Below, in pieces: positions 18,829 to 27,677 of a stretch of 64,000 nucleotides of DNA. The stretch spans positions 186,001-250,000 of the forward strand of contig NZ_FNFO01000011.1 in the NCBI RefSeq assembly GCF_900100765.1. The letters run 5' to 3'. The position numbers were made by a program, and so were the translations under genes. How positions within the stretch are numbered: position 1 is the stretch's first letter; the number at the start of each line of letters is the position of its first letter. This DNA is from Catalinimonas alkaloidigena (GTDB taxonomy: Bacteria; Bacteroidota; Bacteroidia; Cytophagales; Flexibacteraceae). Below the pieces are notes generated by a model. That model was not told where the DNA came from and did not search any database. It saw only the letters and a list, made by a program, of their open reading frames with translations.

Positions 18829-19434
18829 ATGAATCTCTTACGTTTTTCCCTCAACCTGGTCCGGCTATGGTATGTGCTGGTATTGGTGTGCGGTGTAACC
18901 GCGGCATTTGGACAGTCGTCGCGGCACAAACGGAAACCGCAAGCTCCGGAAACGGCCGTGCTGGAACTGGCCAAATTCTTTCACAAACCGTTGATCAAGG
19001 CGCAAATCAACGGCTATACCGGCTATTTTCTGCTGGATACCGGCTCGGATTTTACGGTGCTGCACGACGGCAATGCCCGAAACCTCGATTTCCGGGTGGT
19101 CAGCTTCAGCCGGAAGTACAGCATCGCCACCATGAGCGAAGTGGTGAGCGACGGGCTGGCCCGGGCGGCCGACGTGGAACTGAAACTGGGACCGCAACCC
19201 ATCAAAACGAAGTTCTACGCCATCGACCTGAACACGGTGATCGAATCGATTTACCAGCGGGCGCACGTGCGGATTCTGGGCATCATTGGCAGTGACGTCA
19301 TGCGGCGTTACGGGTTTGTGATCGACTATACGCAGAAACTCGTTTATTACCAGGTCGACGTTCCGGCGGCTTCGACGGTTGCGTTCGATCCGCAGCAGTT
19401 GCCGACGCCTCTGGCACCGTCCATTCTACAATAA
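18829..19434 (+). CDS. Retropepsin-like aspartyl protease family protein, exported
   Basis: 201 residues. A signal peptide (LVRLWYVLVLVCGVTAAFGQ, about 10-29) precedes a single-lobe aspartyl-protease fold: hydrophobic-hydrophobic-DTGS at residues 68-73 (FLLDTGSDFTVL) and the second-half motif GIIGSDVMRRYGFVIDY near 145-161. One DTG motif means an active enzyme would have to dimerise, as retroviral proteases do; whether it is active is unknown. The ATG at 18829 is chosen because it opens the signal peptide; longer in-frame readings upstream look non-coding. The next gene starts 58 bases downstream on the same strand. Confidence 0.8.
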   Translation: MNLLRFSLNLVRLWYVLVLVCGVTAAFGQSSRHKRKPQAPETAVLELAKFFHKPLIKAQINGYTGYFLLDTGSDFTVLHDGNARNLDFRVVSFSRKYSIATMSEVVSDGLARAADVELKLGPQPIKTKFYAIDLNTVIESIYQRAHVRILGIIGSDVMRRYGFVIDYTQKLVYYQVDVPAASTVAFDPQQLPTPLAPSILQ

Positions 19435-19492
19435 ATTTTGGAGGAGTCGAGGCGATGCCCCATTTTCGGGGCACACTTCATTTTTCTCTCCT

Positions 19493-20542
19493 ATGCAACA
19501 AACCATCACGGTCGGTCTGGTAGCCTACGGCATGTCAGGCCAGGTTTTTCACGCGCCTTTTCTTCATACCCTGCCGGGGTTTCAGCTCAAAACGGTCGTT
19601 GAGCGTCATGCCGAAAAATCGAAAGAACGGTATCCCTACGTCAACGTGGTCCGGAGCCTCGACGAACTGCTGGCCGACGATTCCATCGAACTGGTGGTCG
19701 TCACAACGCCCAATCACCTGCACTATGCCGACACGAAAAAAGCACTGGAAGCGGGCAAACACGTGGTGGTGGAGAAACCGTTCGTGGAAAACACTACCCA
19801 GGCCGAAGAACTGATTGCGCTGGCAAAGCGGCAAAATCGACACCTGATTGTTTACCAAAACCGCCGTTGGGATTCGGATTTTCAGACGGTGAAGAAGGTC
19901 CTGGCGCAGGGAATGCTCGGTGATCTGGTTCATTTTGAGTCGCACTACGATCGGTACGTTAACTACATCCGGCCCGGCAACACGTGGAAGGAAGACACGC
20001 AGGGCGCAACCGGGGTGTTGTACGACCTCGGTGCGCACCTGATCGACCAAGCCCTGCAACTGTTCGGCGCACCGAAGGCCGTAACGGGCGATTTGCGTGT
20101 TGAGCGGGAAGGCAGCCGCATCATCGACAATTTCCACCTGACGCTGCACTACGACCGCCCCCGGGTGCTGATCCAGTCGAACATGCTGGTGCGCGAACTG
20201 GGACCGCGCTTCATTTTGCACGGTGTCAACGGCTCGTTCCTGAAATGGGGGCTCGATCCGCAGGAAGCCGCTCTGAAAGCCGGCCGTTGGCCTAACGAAG
20301 CGGGCTGGGGCACCGAGCCGGAAAACCTCTGGGGAAAACTCAATACGCAGTGGGGAGACCTGCACACCATCGGGCGCATCGAAACCGTGCCGGGCGATTA
20401 CAACCAGTTTTACCACGGTGTCTACGCGGCCCTCACCGAAGACGCGCCGGTGCCGGTGAAACCCGAGGAGGCCCTACTGACCCAAAAAGTCATCGAAGCG
20501 GCCATTCGCAGCGCGGAAGAAGGCCGGCAAGTGGCCCCTTGA
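19493..20542 (+). CDS. Gfo/Idh/MocA-family oxidoreductase
   Basis: 349 residues, cytosolic. The N-terminal Rossmann fold starts ITVGLVAYGMSGQVFHAPFL (GxxxxGxxxH type); VVVTTPNHLHYADTKKALEA and HVVVEKPF carry the conserved EKP motif whose Lys contacts cofactor and substrate. The C-terminal domain contains YDLGAHLIDQALQLFG, with the family's catalytic-type histidine. These enzymes oxidise or reduce sugars, inositols or bile pigments with NAD(P); the organisation resembles the YvaA/YdgJ-like inositol or scyllo-inositol dehydrogenases, but the substrate is not determined. It differs from the two longer Tat-exported relatives at 56849 and 59806, having no signal sequence. Confidence 0.9.
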   Translation: MQQTITVGLVAYGMSGQVFHAPFLHTLPGFQLKTVVERHAEKSKERYPYVNVVRSLDELLADDSIELVVVTTPNHLHYADTKKALEAGKHVVVEKPFVENTTQAEELIALAKRQNRHLIVYQNRRWDSDFQTVKKVLAQGMLGDLVHFESHYDRYVNYIRPGNTWKEDTQGATGVLYDLGAHLIDQALQLFGAPKAVTGDLRVEREGSRIIDNFHLTLHYDRPRVLIQSNMLVRELGPRFILHGVNGSFLKWGLDPQEAALKAGRWPNEAGWGTEPENLWGKLNTQWGDLHTIGRIETVPGDYNQFYHGVYAALTEDAPVPVKPEEALLTQKVIEAAIRSAEEGRQVAP

Positions 20543-20570
20543 CTGCAACAGGCATCTTGCTTAGAAAGTA

Positions 20571-20605
20571 CGACCCGTATCTGCATAAGGTACGGGTTTT
20601 GTTTT
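20571..20605 (+). terminator. Intrinsic terminator after the Gfo/Idh/MocA gene
   Basis: ACCCGTA at 20573-20579 pairs with TACGGGT at 20591-20597, loop CTGCATAAGG-like, followed by TTTTGTTTT. Confidence 0.75.
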
Positions 20606-20653
20606 CTGGCTTTTGCTATATAAACAATTAAGCTATGTTAACTAAATGCGAAG

Positions 20654-20983
20654 TTACCACTCTTCTTCCTCGTCGCGCAGCAGTTGCAGTGCGGCCCGCA
20701 GTTCGCGCAGAGCATGGTGATTGCCCACCCGCTGGCTAATGACGATCCCGGCTTCATAAGCAGCAATGGCGTCCTGTGGTTGTGCCAACTGTTCGTAGGT
20801 CTTGCCAACCTGGTAATAAGTGCCCACGTAGTCAGGATGTTGTGTCATCAAGTTCTGGAACAGGCGGATGGCGTGTTGCGGTTCTTCGTGCTGGTATTCG
20901 AGCGCCAGGGCATAGAGCAGAAACGGATCTTCCGGATCTTCCTGTTGCATCTGCCGGAGCTGCGCAATACGGCTATGGTTCAT
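20654..20983 (-). CDS. Small tetratricopeptide-repeat protein
   Basis: 109 residues. Two to three TPR helices pairs: PFLLYALALEYQHEEPQHAI (about 20-40), YVGTYYQVGKTYEQLAQPQD (about 52-71) and AIAAYEAGIVIS. The C-terminus is acidic (RDEEEEW). No signal peptide, so it is probably a cytosolic scaffold for protein contacts. It is divergent from etfB, with only 75 bases between starts; the etfB promoter elements overlap the first codons' upstream region. Function unknown. Confidence 0.8.
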   Translation of the reverse strand: MNHSRIAQLRQMQQEDPEDPFLLYALALEYQHEEPQHAIRLFQNLMTQHPDYVGTYYQVGKTYEQLAQPQDAIAAYEAGIVISQRVGNHHALRELRAALQLLRDEEEEW

Positions 20984-20989
20984 GATGGA

Positions 20990-21020
20990 TTTTCTTTTCG
21001 GTCAGAATGGCCTAATTTCG
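20990..21020 (+). promoter_or_regulatory. Probable etfB promoter (Bacteroidota type)
   Basis: TTTT at 20990-20993, a 19-base spacer, then TAATTTCG at 21013-21020. The consensus is TTTG-N19-TAnnTTTG, so each box has one mismatch. The same TAATTTCG occurs upstream of the gene at 23028. Confidence 0.45.
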
Positions 21021-21058
21021 CCTCCTTTACATCAATCACCAAATTAAACCTAATCTAC

Positions 21059-21796
21059 ATGAACATATTGGTTTGCATCACGCACGTGCCGGATACGACG
21101 ACCAAGATCCAGTTTACCGACGGCGATACCCAGCTCAACAAAGCCGGGGTGCAGTTCATCATCGGGCCGTACGATGATTACGCGCTGGCGCGTGCCGTCG
21201 AACTGAAGGAGTCGAACGGTGCTACCGTTACGGTCCTGAACGTAGGCGAAGCCGAGACCGAACCCACCATCCGCAAGGCGCTGGCCATCGGGGCCGACAA
21301 AGCCATCCGTGTCAATGCTTTCCCGAAAGATGCGTCGTTTGTGGCGGCACAAATCGCGGACGTGTGTAAGAAAGAAAACTTCGACCTCATTCTGATGGGC
21401 CGTGAGTCGATCGATTACAACGGTGCACAGGTACACGGACTGGTCGGCGAACTGCTGGGAATTCCTTCCATTTCGCCGGTAATGACGCTGGAACTCGACG
21501 GCACCACGGCCAAGCTTTCGCGCGAGATCGAAGGTGGAAAAGAGATGCTGGAAGCAAGCCTGCCGCTGGTGTGCGGCTGTCAGGAACCCATCGCCGAATG
21601 GAAAATTCCGAACATGCGGGGCATCATGACGGCCCGGACCAAGCCGCTTCAGGTGGTGGAACCTACCGGCGTAGACGCGGCCGTTACGACCAAAAATTAC
21701 GAAATGCCGCCTGCCAAAGGCAACTGCAAAATGGTATCGGCCGACAACCCGGCCGAGTTGGTTCGCCTTCTCCGCGAAGAAGCGAAAGTCATTTAG
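21059..21796 (+). CDS. etfB: Electron transfer flavoprotein beta subunit
   Basis: 245 residues. Opens MNILVCITHVPDTTTKIQF and contains the ETF-beta core (GPYDDYALARAVELKES) and the signature region VHGLVGELLGIPSISPVMTL with downstream ASLPLVCGCQEP. Together with EtfA it forms the FAD/AMP heterodimer that carries electrons from acyl-CoA and other dehydrogenases to the respiratory chain through ETF-quinone oxidoreductase. ATG 21059 gives the standard N-terminus; longer readings upstream are not supported. etfA follows after 90 bases. Confidence 0.96.
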   Translation: MNILVCITHVPDTTTKIQFTDGDTQLNKAGVQFIIGPYDDYALARAVELKESNGATVTVLNVGEAETEPTIRKALAIGADKAIRVNAFPKDASFVAAQIADVCKKENFDLILMGRESIDYNGAQVHGLVGELLGIPSISPVMTLELDGTTAKLSREIEGGKEMLEASLPLVCGCQEPIAEWKIPNMRGIMTARTKPLQVVEPTGVDAAVTTKNYEMPPAKGNCKMVSADNPAELVRLLREEAKVI

Positions 21797-21802
21797 TGCG
21801 GG

Positions 21803-21843
21803 GCGCAGCGCGCAACAGAAAAGACCTGCGACCTGCGCTTTTT
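21803..21843 (+). terminator. Possible weak terminator or attenuator between etfB and etfA
   Basis: GCGCAG (21803-21808) and CTGCGC (21833-21838) flank a 24-base loop and are followed by TTTTT. The loop is long, so it may only tune the etfB/etfA ratio, or have no role. Confidence 0.3.
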
Positions 21844-21886
21844 AGACGCGTGATTTACTAACCTATCCACCGAATAACTGAACTCT

Positions 21887-22852
21887 ATGTCTGTTTTAAT
21901 ATTTGTAGAAACCGACGAAGGTGCGCTGAAAAAATCGGCCTTCGAAGCAGTAAACTATGGTGCCAAAGTTGCACAGCAGCTAGGCACTTCGGCCACCGCC
22001 CTGGCGTTAGGAGCGGTCAACGGCGGAGAGCTGGAAAAGCTGGGAAACTACGGTGCCGCTAAAGTGCTGCACGCTGCCGACGAAAAACTGAACGAACCCG
22101 TCATTCAGGCGTATGCCAGCGCCATTGCGCAGGCCGCCGAACAGGAGGGGAGCCAGGTGGTGATCTTCTCGAAGTCGTCGTTGAGCGACGGGGTGGCCTC
22201 GCGGGTGGCGGCGCGTTTGCAGGCCGGCATGGCCGCCAACGTAATTTCGCTGCCGGAAACCAGTGGCGGTTTTGTAGTGAAGCGCAGCATCTTTACGGGC
22301 AAGGCCTTTGCCAATTCAGAAATCACTACCGAGAAGAAAGTCCTTTCCCTGAAGAAAAACACCTTCGCCATTGAAGAGACCGGCGGTTCGGCTGCGGTCG
22401 AAGCGTTCTCGCCCTCGCTGAGCGATGCAGATTTTGCCGTGCGGGTGAAAGGCGTGGAGAAAGCTACCGGCGACGTGCTGTTGCCCGAAGCCGAGCGTGT
22501 GGTGTCCGGCGGGCGCGGCCTGAAAGGGCCGGAAAACTGGAACCTTGTGGAAGACCTGGCGAAAGCCCTCGGGGCCGCAACGGCTTGTTCCAAGCCTGTT
22601 TCCGATGCTGACTGGCGGCCGCACCACGAGCACGTCGGGCAGACGGGCATCAAGATCAGCCCGAACCTGTACATCGCCATCGGCATTTCGGGGGCCATTC
22701 AGCACCTGGCCGGGGTGAACTCCTCAAAGGTGATTGTGGTGATCAACAAAGACCCCGAAGCGCCCTTCTTCAAAGCTGCCGATTACGGCATTGTCGGCGA
22801 CGCGTTCGAGGTGGTTCCCAAGATTACCGAAGCCGTTAAAGCCTTAGACTAA
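21887..22852 (+). CDS. etfA: Electron transfer flavoprotein alpha subunit
   Basis: 321 residues. The C-terminal FAD-binding domain is clear: VVSGGRGLKGPENWNLVEDL (about 204-223), GQTGIKISPNLYIAIGISGA (about 249-268) and the closing INKDPEAPFFKAADYGIVGD. The N-terminal domain (SVLIFVETDEGALKKSAFEA) matches the alpha subunit. It pairs with EtfB just upstream. Normal length; a terminator follows at once. Confidence 0.97.
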   Translation: MSVLIFVETDEGALKKSAFEAVNYGAKVAQQLGTSATALALGAVNGGELEKLGNYGAAKVLHAADEKLNEPVIQAYASAIAQAAEQEGSQVVIFSKSSLSDGVASRVAARLQAGMAANVISLPETSGGFVVKRSIFTGKAFANSEITTEKKVLSLKKNTFAIEETGGSAAVEAFSPSLSDADFAVRVKGVEKATGDVLLPEAERVVSGGRGLKGPENWNLVEDLAKALGAATACSKPVSDADWRPHHEHVGQTGIKISPNLYIAIGISGAIQHLAGVNSSKVIVVINKDPEAPFFKAADYGIVGDAFEVVPKITEAVKALD

Positions 22853-22864
22853 CCATCTGAAAAT

Positions 22865-22895
22865 GAGGGATTGTGCAGAGCGCAATCCCCTTTTT
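22865..22895 (+). terminator. Intrinsic terminator after etfA
   Basis: GGGATTG at 22867-22873 pairs with CAATCCC at 22883-22889, followed by CTTTTT. Confidence 0.75.
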
Positions 22896-23027
22896 ATTAA
22901 ATTCGTATTATATCATCAGACGAAATTAGTCCCGTAAGTTCTACGGACACTTTAGGGCGGGATTTATTACGCCGTTGTTGAGATTATCTCTTAATTTCGT
23001 GCACCTTACACCGAAATACTTAGTCTT

Positions 23028-23621
23028 GTGGATAAACTAAAATTGGAGATCCTGGGGTTGTCTTCCAGCCAGTCTCAGTCAGGTTCGTTTGCGTTGGTAT
23101 TGGGAGAAGAAGCAGGTAACCGGAGACTGCCGATCATCATCGGCATGTTTGAAGCCCAGGCCATTGCGATTGAAATTGAGAAGATCACGCCAAACCGGCC
23201 CATGACGCACGATCTGTTCAGTTCGTTTGCAAAAAGCTTTGGGTTCATGGTTGAAGAAATTGTGGTTTCAGACCTGCGCGAAGGCGTTTTTTATGCTAAG
23301 ATCGTTTGCTCCGACGGGGTGAAAACCCGTGAGATCGACGCGCGCCCTTCTGATGCCATCGCCATAGGACTACGTTTTGGTGTACCGATCTATACCTACG
23401 AAAACATCCTGTCGGAAGCCGGCATTGTGCTGAGCGACTACTCCGACGAAGAGAAAGAGCGGGAGTCGACCGTTCGTAAAGCCAACAAGTCGCGTTCGGA
23501 AGAAGAACGGTTGAAAAATACCTCGTCCGAACAGTTGAAAACCATGCTCGACGAGGCCCTGGGAAAAGAAGATTACGAGCGGGCCGCCAAAATCCGCGAC
23601 GAGTTGAACCGGCGTAACTAG
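23028..23621 (+). CDS. Bifunctional nuclease (DUF151) family protein with UVR motif
   Basis: 197 residues, GTG start. Residues about 1-135 form a BFN/DUF151 domain (LVLGEEAGNRRLPIIIGMFE, REIDARPSDAIAIGLRFGVP). Residues about 160-195 form a UVR motif (LKTMLDEALGKEDYERAAKI RDEL), known from UvrB, UvrC and ClpC as a protein-contact helix pair. BFN proteins have been linked to RNase/DNase activity in plants and to stress responses; the bacterial role is not established. The DUF151-UVR combination is usual in Bacteroidota. The next gene starts 11 bases downstream, so the two are probably co-transcribed. Confidence 0.88.
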   Translation: MDKLKLEILGLSSSQSQSGSFALVLGEEAGNRRLPIIIGMFEAQAIAIEIEKITPNRPMTHDLFSSFAKSFGFMVEEIVVSDLREGVFYAKIVCSDGVKTREIDARPSDAIAIGLRFGVPIYTYENILSEAGIVLSDYSDEEKERESTVRKANKSRSEEERLKNTSSEQLKTMLDEALGKEDYERAAKIRDELNRRN

Positions 23622-23632
23622 TCTGGGCCGGT

Positions 23633-24949
23633 ATGCATATTGTTCGAGGTCTCTTAGGAATTGTACTGCTTTTAGGGATTGCTACGCTGCTGTCGCGCCA
23701 CCGTCGCTCGATCGACTGGCGCCTGGTAGGCATTGGGGTGGTGTTGCAGATCGTCTTCGGCGTGCTGATTACGCAGGTATCGTGGATTACCGACGCCTTT
23801 AACGTGCTGAGTCGCGGGTTCGTGGTGCTGCTTAGCTTTGCGGCCGACGGAGCCCGTTTTCTGTTTTCGGGGCTGGCGGTGAACAGTTACAACGATCCGG
23901 AGTCGGCGGGCCACAGCATGGGCGTCATCTTTGCCTTTCAGGTCCTGCCTACCGTCATTTTCTTTTCGACCGTTTCGGCGGGGCTGTATTATCTGGGCAT
24001 TCTTCAGAAAATCGTGTTCGGCATTGCGTGGGTCATGGCCAAAACCATGCGCCTTTCGGGAGCAGAGAGCCTGTCGGCGGCCGGAAATATCTTTTTGGGA
24101 CAGACCGAAGCGCCACTGCTGGTACGGCCTTTCGTCCCGCGGATGACGCGCTCGGAACTGATGTGCCTGATGACCGGGGGCATGGCGACTATTGCGGGCG
24201 GGGTGTTGGCTGCCTACGTCTCTTTTTTGGGTGGTAACTCGATTGAAGAACAGACGCGCTTTGCGGCCTACTTGTTGAGCGCCTCCATTATGAACGCGCC
24301 GGCGGGCATCGTGATGGCCAAGATCTTTGTGCCGGAAGAACACCCGGAGAGCATCGACCACGAACTGAAAGTCAACAAGGACACGCTGGGCGTCAACCTG
24401 ATCGATGCTTTGTCGAACGGCGCGGCCGAAGGGTTGAAACTGGCGTTGAACATCGGCGGGATGCTGCTGGCCTTCATCGCGATCATCGCCATGCTGAACT
24501 ACATGCTGTCCGACATGCTGGGCAACTGGCTGGGGCTGAATGCCTGGGTAGCGCGCACAACCGGCGGCGTTTTTCAGGAATTCTCGCTGGAATATTTGCT
24601 GGGGCTGCTGTTCCGGCCACTGGCGTTCATCATGGGCGTCGACTGGAAAGACACGCTTACCGTAGGAAGCCTGCTGGGACAGAAAACCGCCATCAACGAA
24701 TTCATTGCGTACGCTAGTCTGGCTGACTTGAAAGCGGCTGGACAACTGGCCCCCCGTTCGGTTGTGATCGCTACGTTTGCCCTCTGTGGCTTTTCGAATT
24801 TCAGTTCCATTGCCATTCAAATCGGCGGCATTGGCGGCATGGCTCCTAACCAGCAAGGAACGCTCTCTAAGCTCGGCTTATGGGCTTTGGCAGCCGCCAC
24901 GCTGGCCTGTATGATGACCGCGACGGTTGCGGGCATGCTTTTGGGGTAG
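23633..24949 (+). CDS. NupC/CNT-family concentrative nucleoside transporter
   Basis: 438 residues with about nine to ten hydrophobic segments, inner membrane. Recognisable CNT motifs are GAESLSAAGNIFLGQTEAPL (about 142-161, nucleoside-binding HP1 region), FLLSAS IMNAPAG and QKTAINEFIAYASL near residue 352, and YATFALCGFSNFSSIAIQIG-like HP2/TM8 sequence (IATFALCGFSNFSSIAIQIG). CNTs import nucleosides with Na+ or H+. The gene lies 11 bases after the BFN-like gene. Confidence 0.94.
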   Translation: MHIVRGLLGIVLLLGIATLLSRHRRSIDWRLVGIGVVLQIVFGVLITQVSWITDAFNVLSRGFVVLLSFAADGARFLFSGLAVNSYNDPESAGHSMGVIFAFQVLPTVIFFSTVSAGLYYLGILQKIVFGIAWVMAKTMRLSGAESLSAAGNIFLGQTEAPLLVRPFVPRMTRSELMCLMTGGMATIAGGVLAAYVSFLGGNSIEEQTRFAAYLLSASIMNAPAGIVMAKIFVPEEHPESIDHELKVNKDTLGVNLIDALSNGAAEGLKLALNIGGMLLAFIAIIAMLNYMLSDMLGNWLGLNAWVARTTGGVFQEFSLEYLLGLLFRPLAFIMGVDWKDTLTVGSLLGQKTAINEFIAYASLADLKAAGQLAPRSVVIATFALCGFSNFSSIAIQIGGIGGMAPNQQGTLSKLGLWALAAATLACMMTATVAGMLLG

Positions 24950-24988
24950 GCGTTTGAGTTAATCCAAGACTTCCACTTAGGTAAATAA

Positions 24989-25027
24989 TAAAAAAAGCGC
25001 TGCTTGTTCTCAAGCAACGCTTTTTTT
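24989..25027. terminator. Bidirectional terminator between nucleoside transporter and citrate synthase
   Basis: AAAAAAGCGCTGCTTG pairs with CAAGCAACGCTTTTTT with one mismatch around TTCT; A run on one side and T run on the other allow it to act in both directions for the two convergent genes. Confidence 0.85.
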
Positions 25028-25052
25028 ATTTTGAAGAAACGGACGGTACGGA

Positions 25053-26339
<1,287 letters not shown>

Positions 26340-26380
26340 GAACGTTAAATTTTCGGTTAAGGATATGCGTGAATTCCCAA

Positions 26381-26388
26381 CAAAACTA
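26381..26388 (-). promoter_or_regulatory. -7 promoter element of citrate synthase
   Basis: On the minus strand TAGTTTTG, a full match to TAnnTTTG, 42 bases upstream of the ATG. No good TTTG is found 19-21 bases upstream, so the -33 part is weak. Confidence 0.45.
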
Positions 26389-26472
26389 GGCAAAAAGAGC
26401 CAAGCATGGCGTATGCAGGCGGTAAATGCGCGGTTTTTTAAGGACCTAAACTTACTACTCCTTTGGCATGAA

Positions 26473-26504
26473 TTTGTTTTCCAATACCACAAAAGGTAAT
26501 TTTG
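26473..26504 (+). promoter_or_regulatory. Promoter of tRNA-Arg, full Bacteroidota consensus
   Basis: TTTG (26473-26476), a 20-base spacer, then TAATTTTG (26497-26504). All 12 informative bases of TTTG-N19/20-TAnnTTTG match, and the tRNA begins 14 bases after the -7 box. Confidence 0.75.
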
Positions 26505-26518
26505 CACCTCAAAAAGTA

Positions 26519-26592
<74 letters not shown>

Positions 26593-26604
26593 CCTCATAA
26601 TCAG

Positions 26605-26637
26605 GCACTTGTGCAATTATATGCGCAAGTGCTTTTT
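26605..26637 (+). terminator. Intrinsic terminator of tRNA-Arg
   Basis: GCACTTGTGCA (26605-26615) pairs with TGCGCAAGTGC (26622-26632) with one G-U pair, loop of six bases, then TTTTT. Confidence 0.88.
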
Positions 26638-27147
26638 CGTTTTGGGGCGGCTTGCCGCCTCTGCCAGGCCTTCACCGTTTTTGACTTCGCGCAGGAGGGA
26701 AGGGGAGCGATGTAATTTTTGGAACAAAACCGGGGGTGCTCGGCCGACGGTAAAAATTCGCGAGACGAGGTTACCAATTGAAAATCAATTTTTTACCAAA
26801 AAAATTTAGGCTTGCGCCAGCAGCTTAAATTGTTTCAAAAAGGTACAAAATGTAGAAGACACGCACACGCGTGCTTCTAACGCAGGCCAATTGTGCCGGA
26901 TGTGGTGTACAGAAACTAAGATGAGTCTGGTAAAATAGGCTGTTTTTGAGAAGTAAGCCCCAGTTTTGAGTGCCTCTGGCCGCAGTGCCGACGAGGGTCA
27001 CATGTTCATGTATTCACCTAAATCTAGTGTTGGTTCTGCTGGATGAGGGGCGGAGCGTCGATTCCTATAAAAGAACGGACGCAAAAAGTACACCCTGCAA
27101 GAATAGTACTATTTGGTGGTTATAAACGAAAGGAAGAACTTGAGTCT
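26638..27147. other. Non-coding stretch after tRNA-Arg, with one hairpin
   Basis: 510 bases in which I see no convincing gene on either strand. A hairpin with an 11-bp stem and one bulged A lies at 26853-26879 (TAGAAG-A-CACGC / GCGTGCTTCTA, loop ACAC) and is not followed by a T run. Local A+T is higher than in neighbouring genes around 26750-26850. The promoter of the small membrane protein pair at 27148 must lie near the 3' end, but no clear -7 box is seen. Confidence 0.5.
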
Positions 27148-27426
27148 ATGAAGAAGTTTATGATCACTTTCGTGCTGGCGGATGCGGCTTTACTGGCCAT
27201 GGTGTATCTGGCAGGACGCGCTTCGGGAAAGAAGGAAGAACGCCGTTTAGAAGGCCTCAGGCAGCTTCAACAGGATTGCGACATCCACAACGCTTTGCTA
27301 AATTTACGTATTGATGATCTGCTTCCCCCTCCACCACAGAAAGCCCAGGTCGTCATCTGCTCAACCTGCCGATCCGAGAATGTGGAGGGACATGAGTATT
27401 GTTCCACCTGTCAGTGTCAGTTATGA
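27148..27426 (+). CDS. Small membrane protein with C-terminal Cys-rich (zinc-ribbon-like) tail
   Basis: 92 residues, not assigned to a known family. One N-terminal transmembrane or signal-anchor segment (FMITFVLADAALLAMVYLAG, about 4-23), a basic and charged region (RASGKKEERRLEG), a helical stretch, a proline run (PPPPQ) and a C-terminal four-Cys motif CSTC-x10-CSTC followed by one more Cys. The CxxC pairs look like a small zinc ribbon, most likely on the cytosolic side. ATG 27148 is preferred because it starts right before the hydrophobic segment. Its TGA overlaps the next ATG (ATGA, 27423-27426), so translation of the two is coupled. Function unknown. Confidence 0.65.
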   Translation: MKKFMITFVLADAALLAMVYLAGRASGKKEERRLEGLRQLQQDCDIHNALLNLRIDDLLPPPPQKAQVVICSTCRSENVEGHEYCSTCQCQL

Positions 27427-27635
27427 AGACGCTTGTGTTAGTGTTGGTGTTGACCCTCGGTACGCTGAGCCATTTCACGCTTCCGCTTTGGGTTCCTATT
27501 GCACTTTATGTGCTGGCCTCTTACGTATTTATCGCCCTGTGCTATCTCAATGCTGTCTGTGTAGAGTGCGGCGGAAAGCGGTGCCAGTGTCTGCCCAAAG
27601 ACTACATTTCTTCTGACGACGTAAATCCTTACTAA
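27423..27635 (+). CDS. Tiny Cys-rich membrane protein coupled to the preceding gene
   Basis: 70 residues, no family recognised. Two close hydrophobic segments (TLVLVLVLTLGTLSHFTLPL, about 3-22, and WVPIALYVLASYVFIALCYL, about 23-42) form a hairpin or one long span, followed by VCVECGGKRCQCL, a five-Cys-type cluster (CxxCGGxxCxC), and a polar tail. The start overlaps the upstream stop by four bases (ATGA). Both proteins of the pair combine a membrane segment with a Cys-rich tail, suggesting that they bind metal or a partner together at the membrane. This is inference. Confidence 0.6.
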   Translation: MKTLVLVLVLTLGTLSHFTLPLWVPIALYVLASYVFIALCYLNAVCVECGGKRCQCLPKDYISSDDVNPY

Positions 27636-27677
27636 CCGTTACTAGAGTATCGTGACTGCGTGGGTGAAGGCGGTGTG

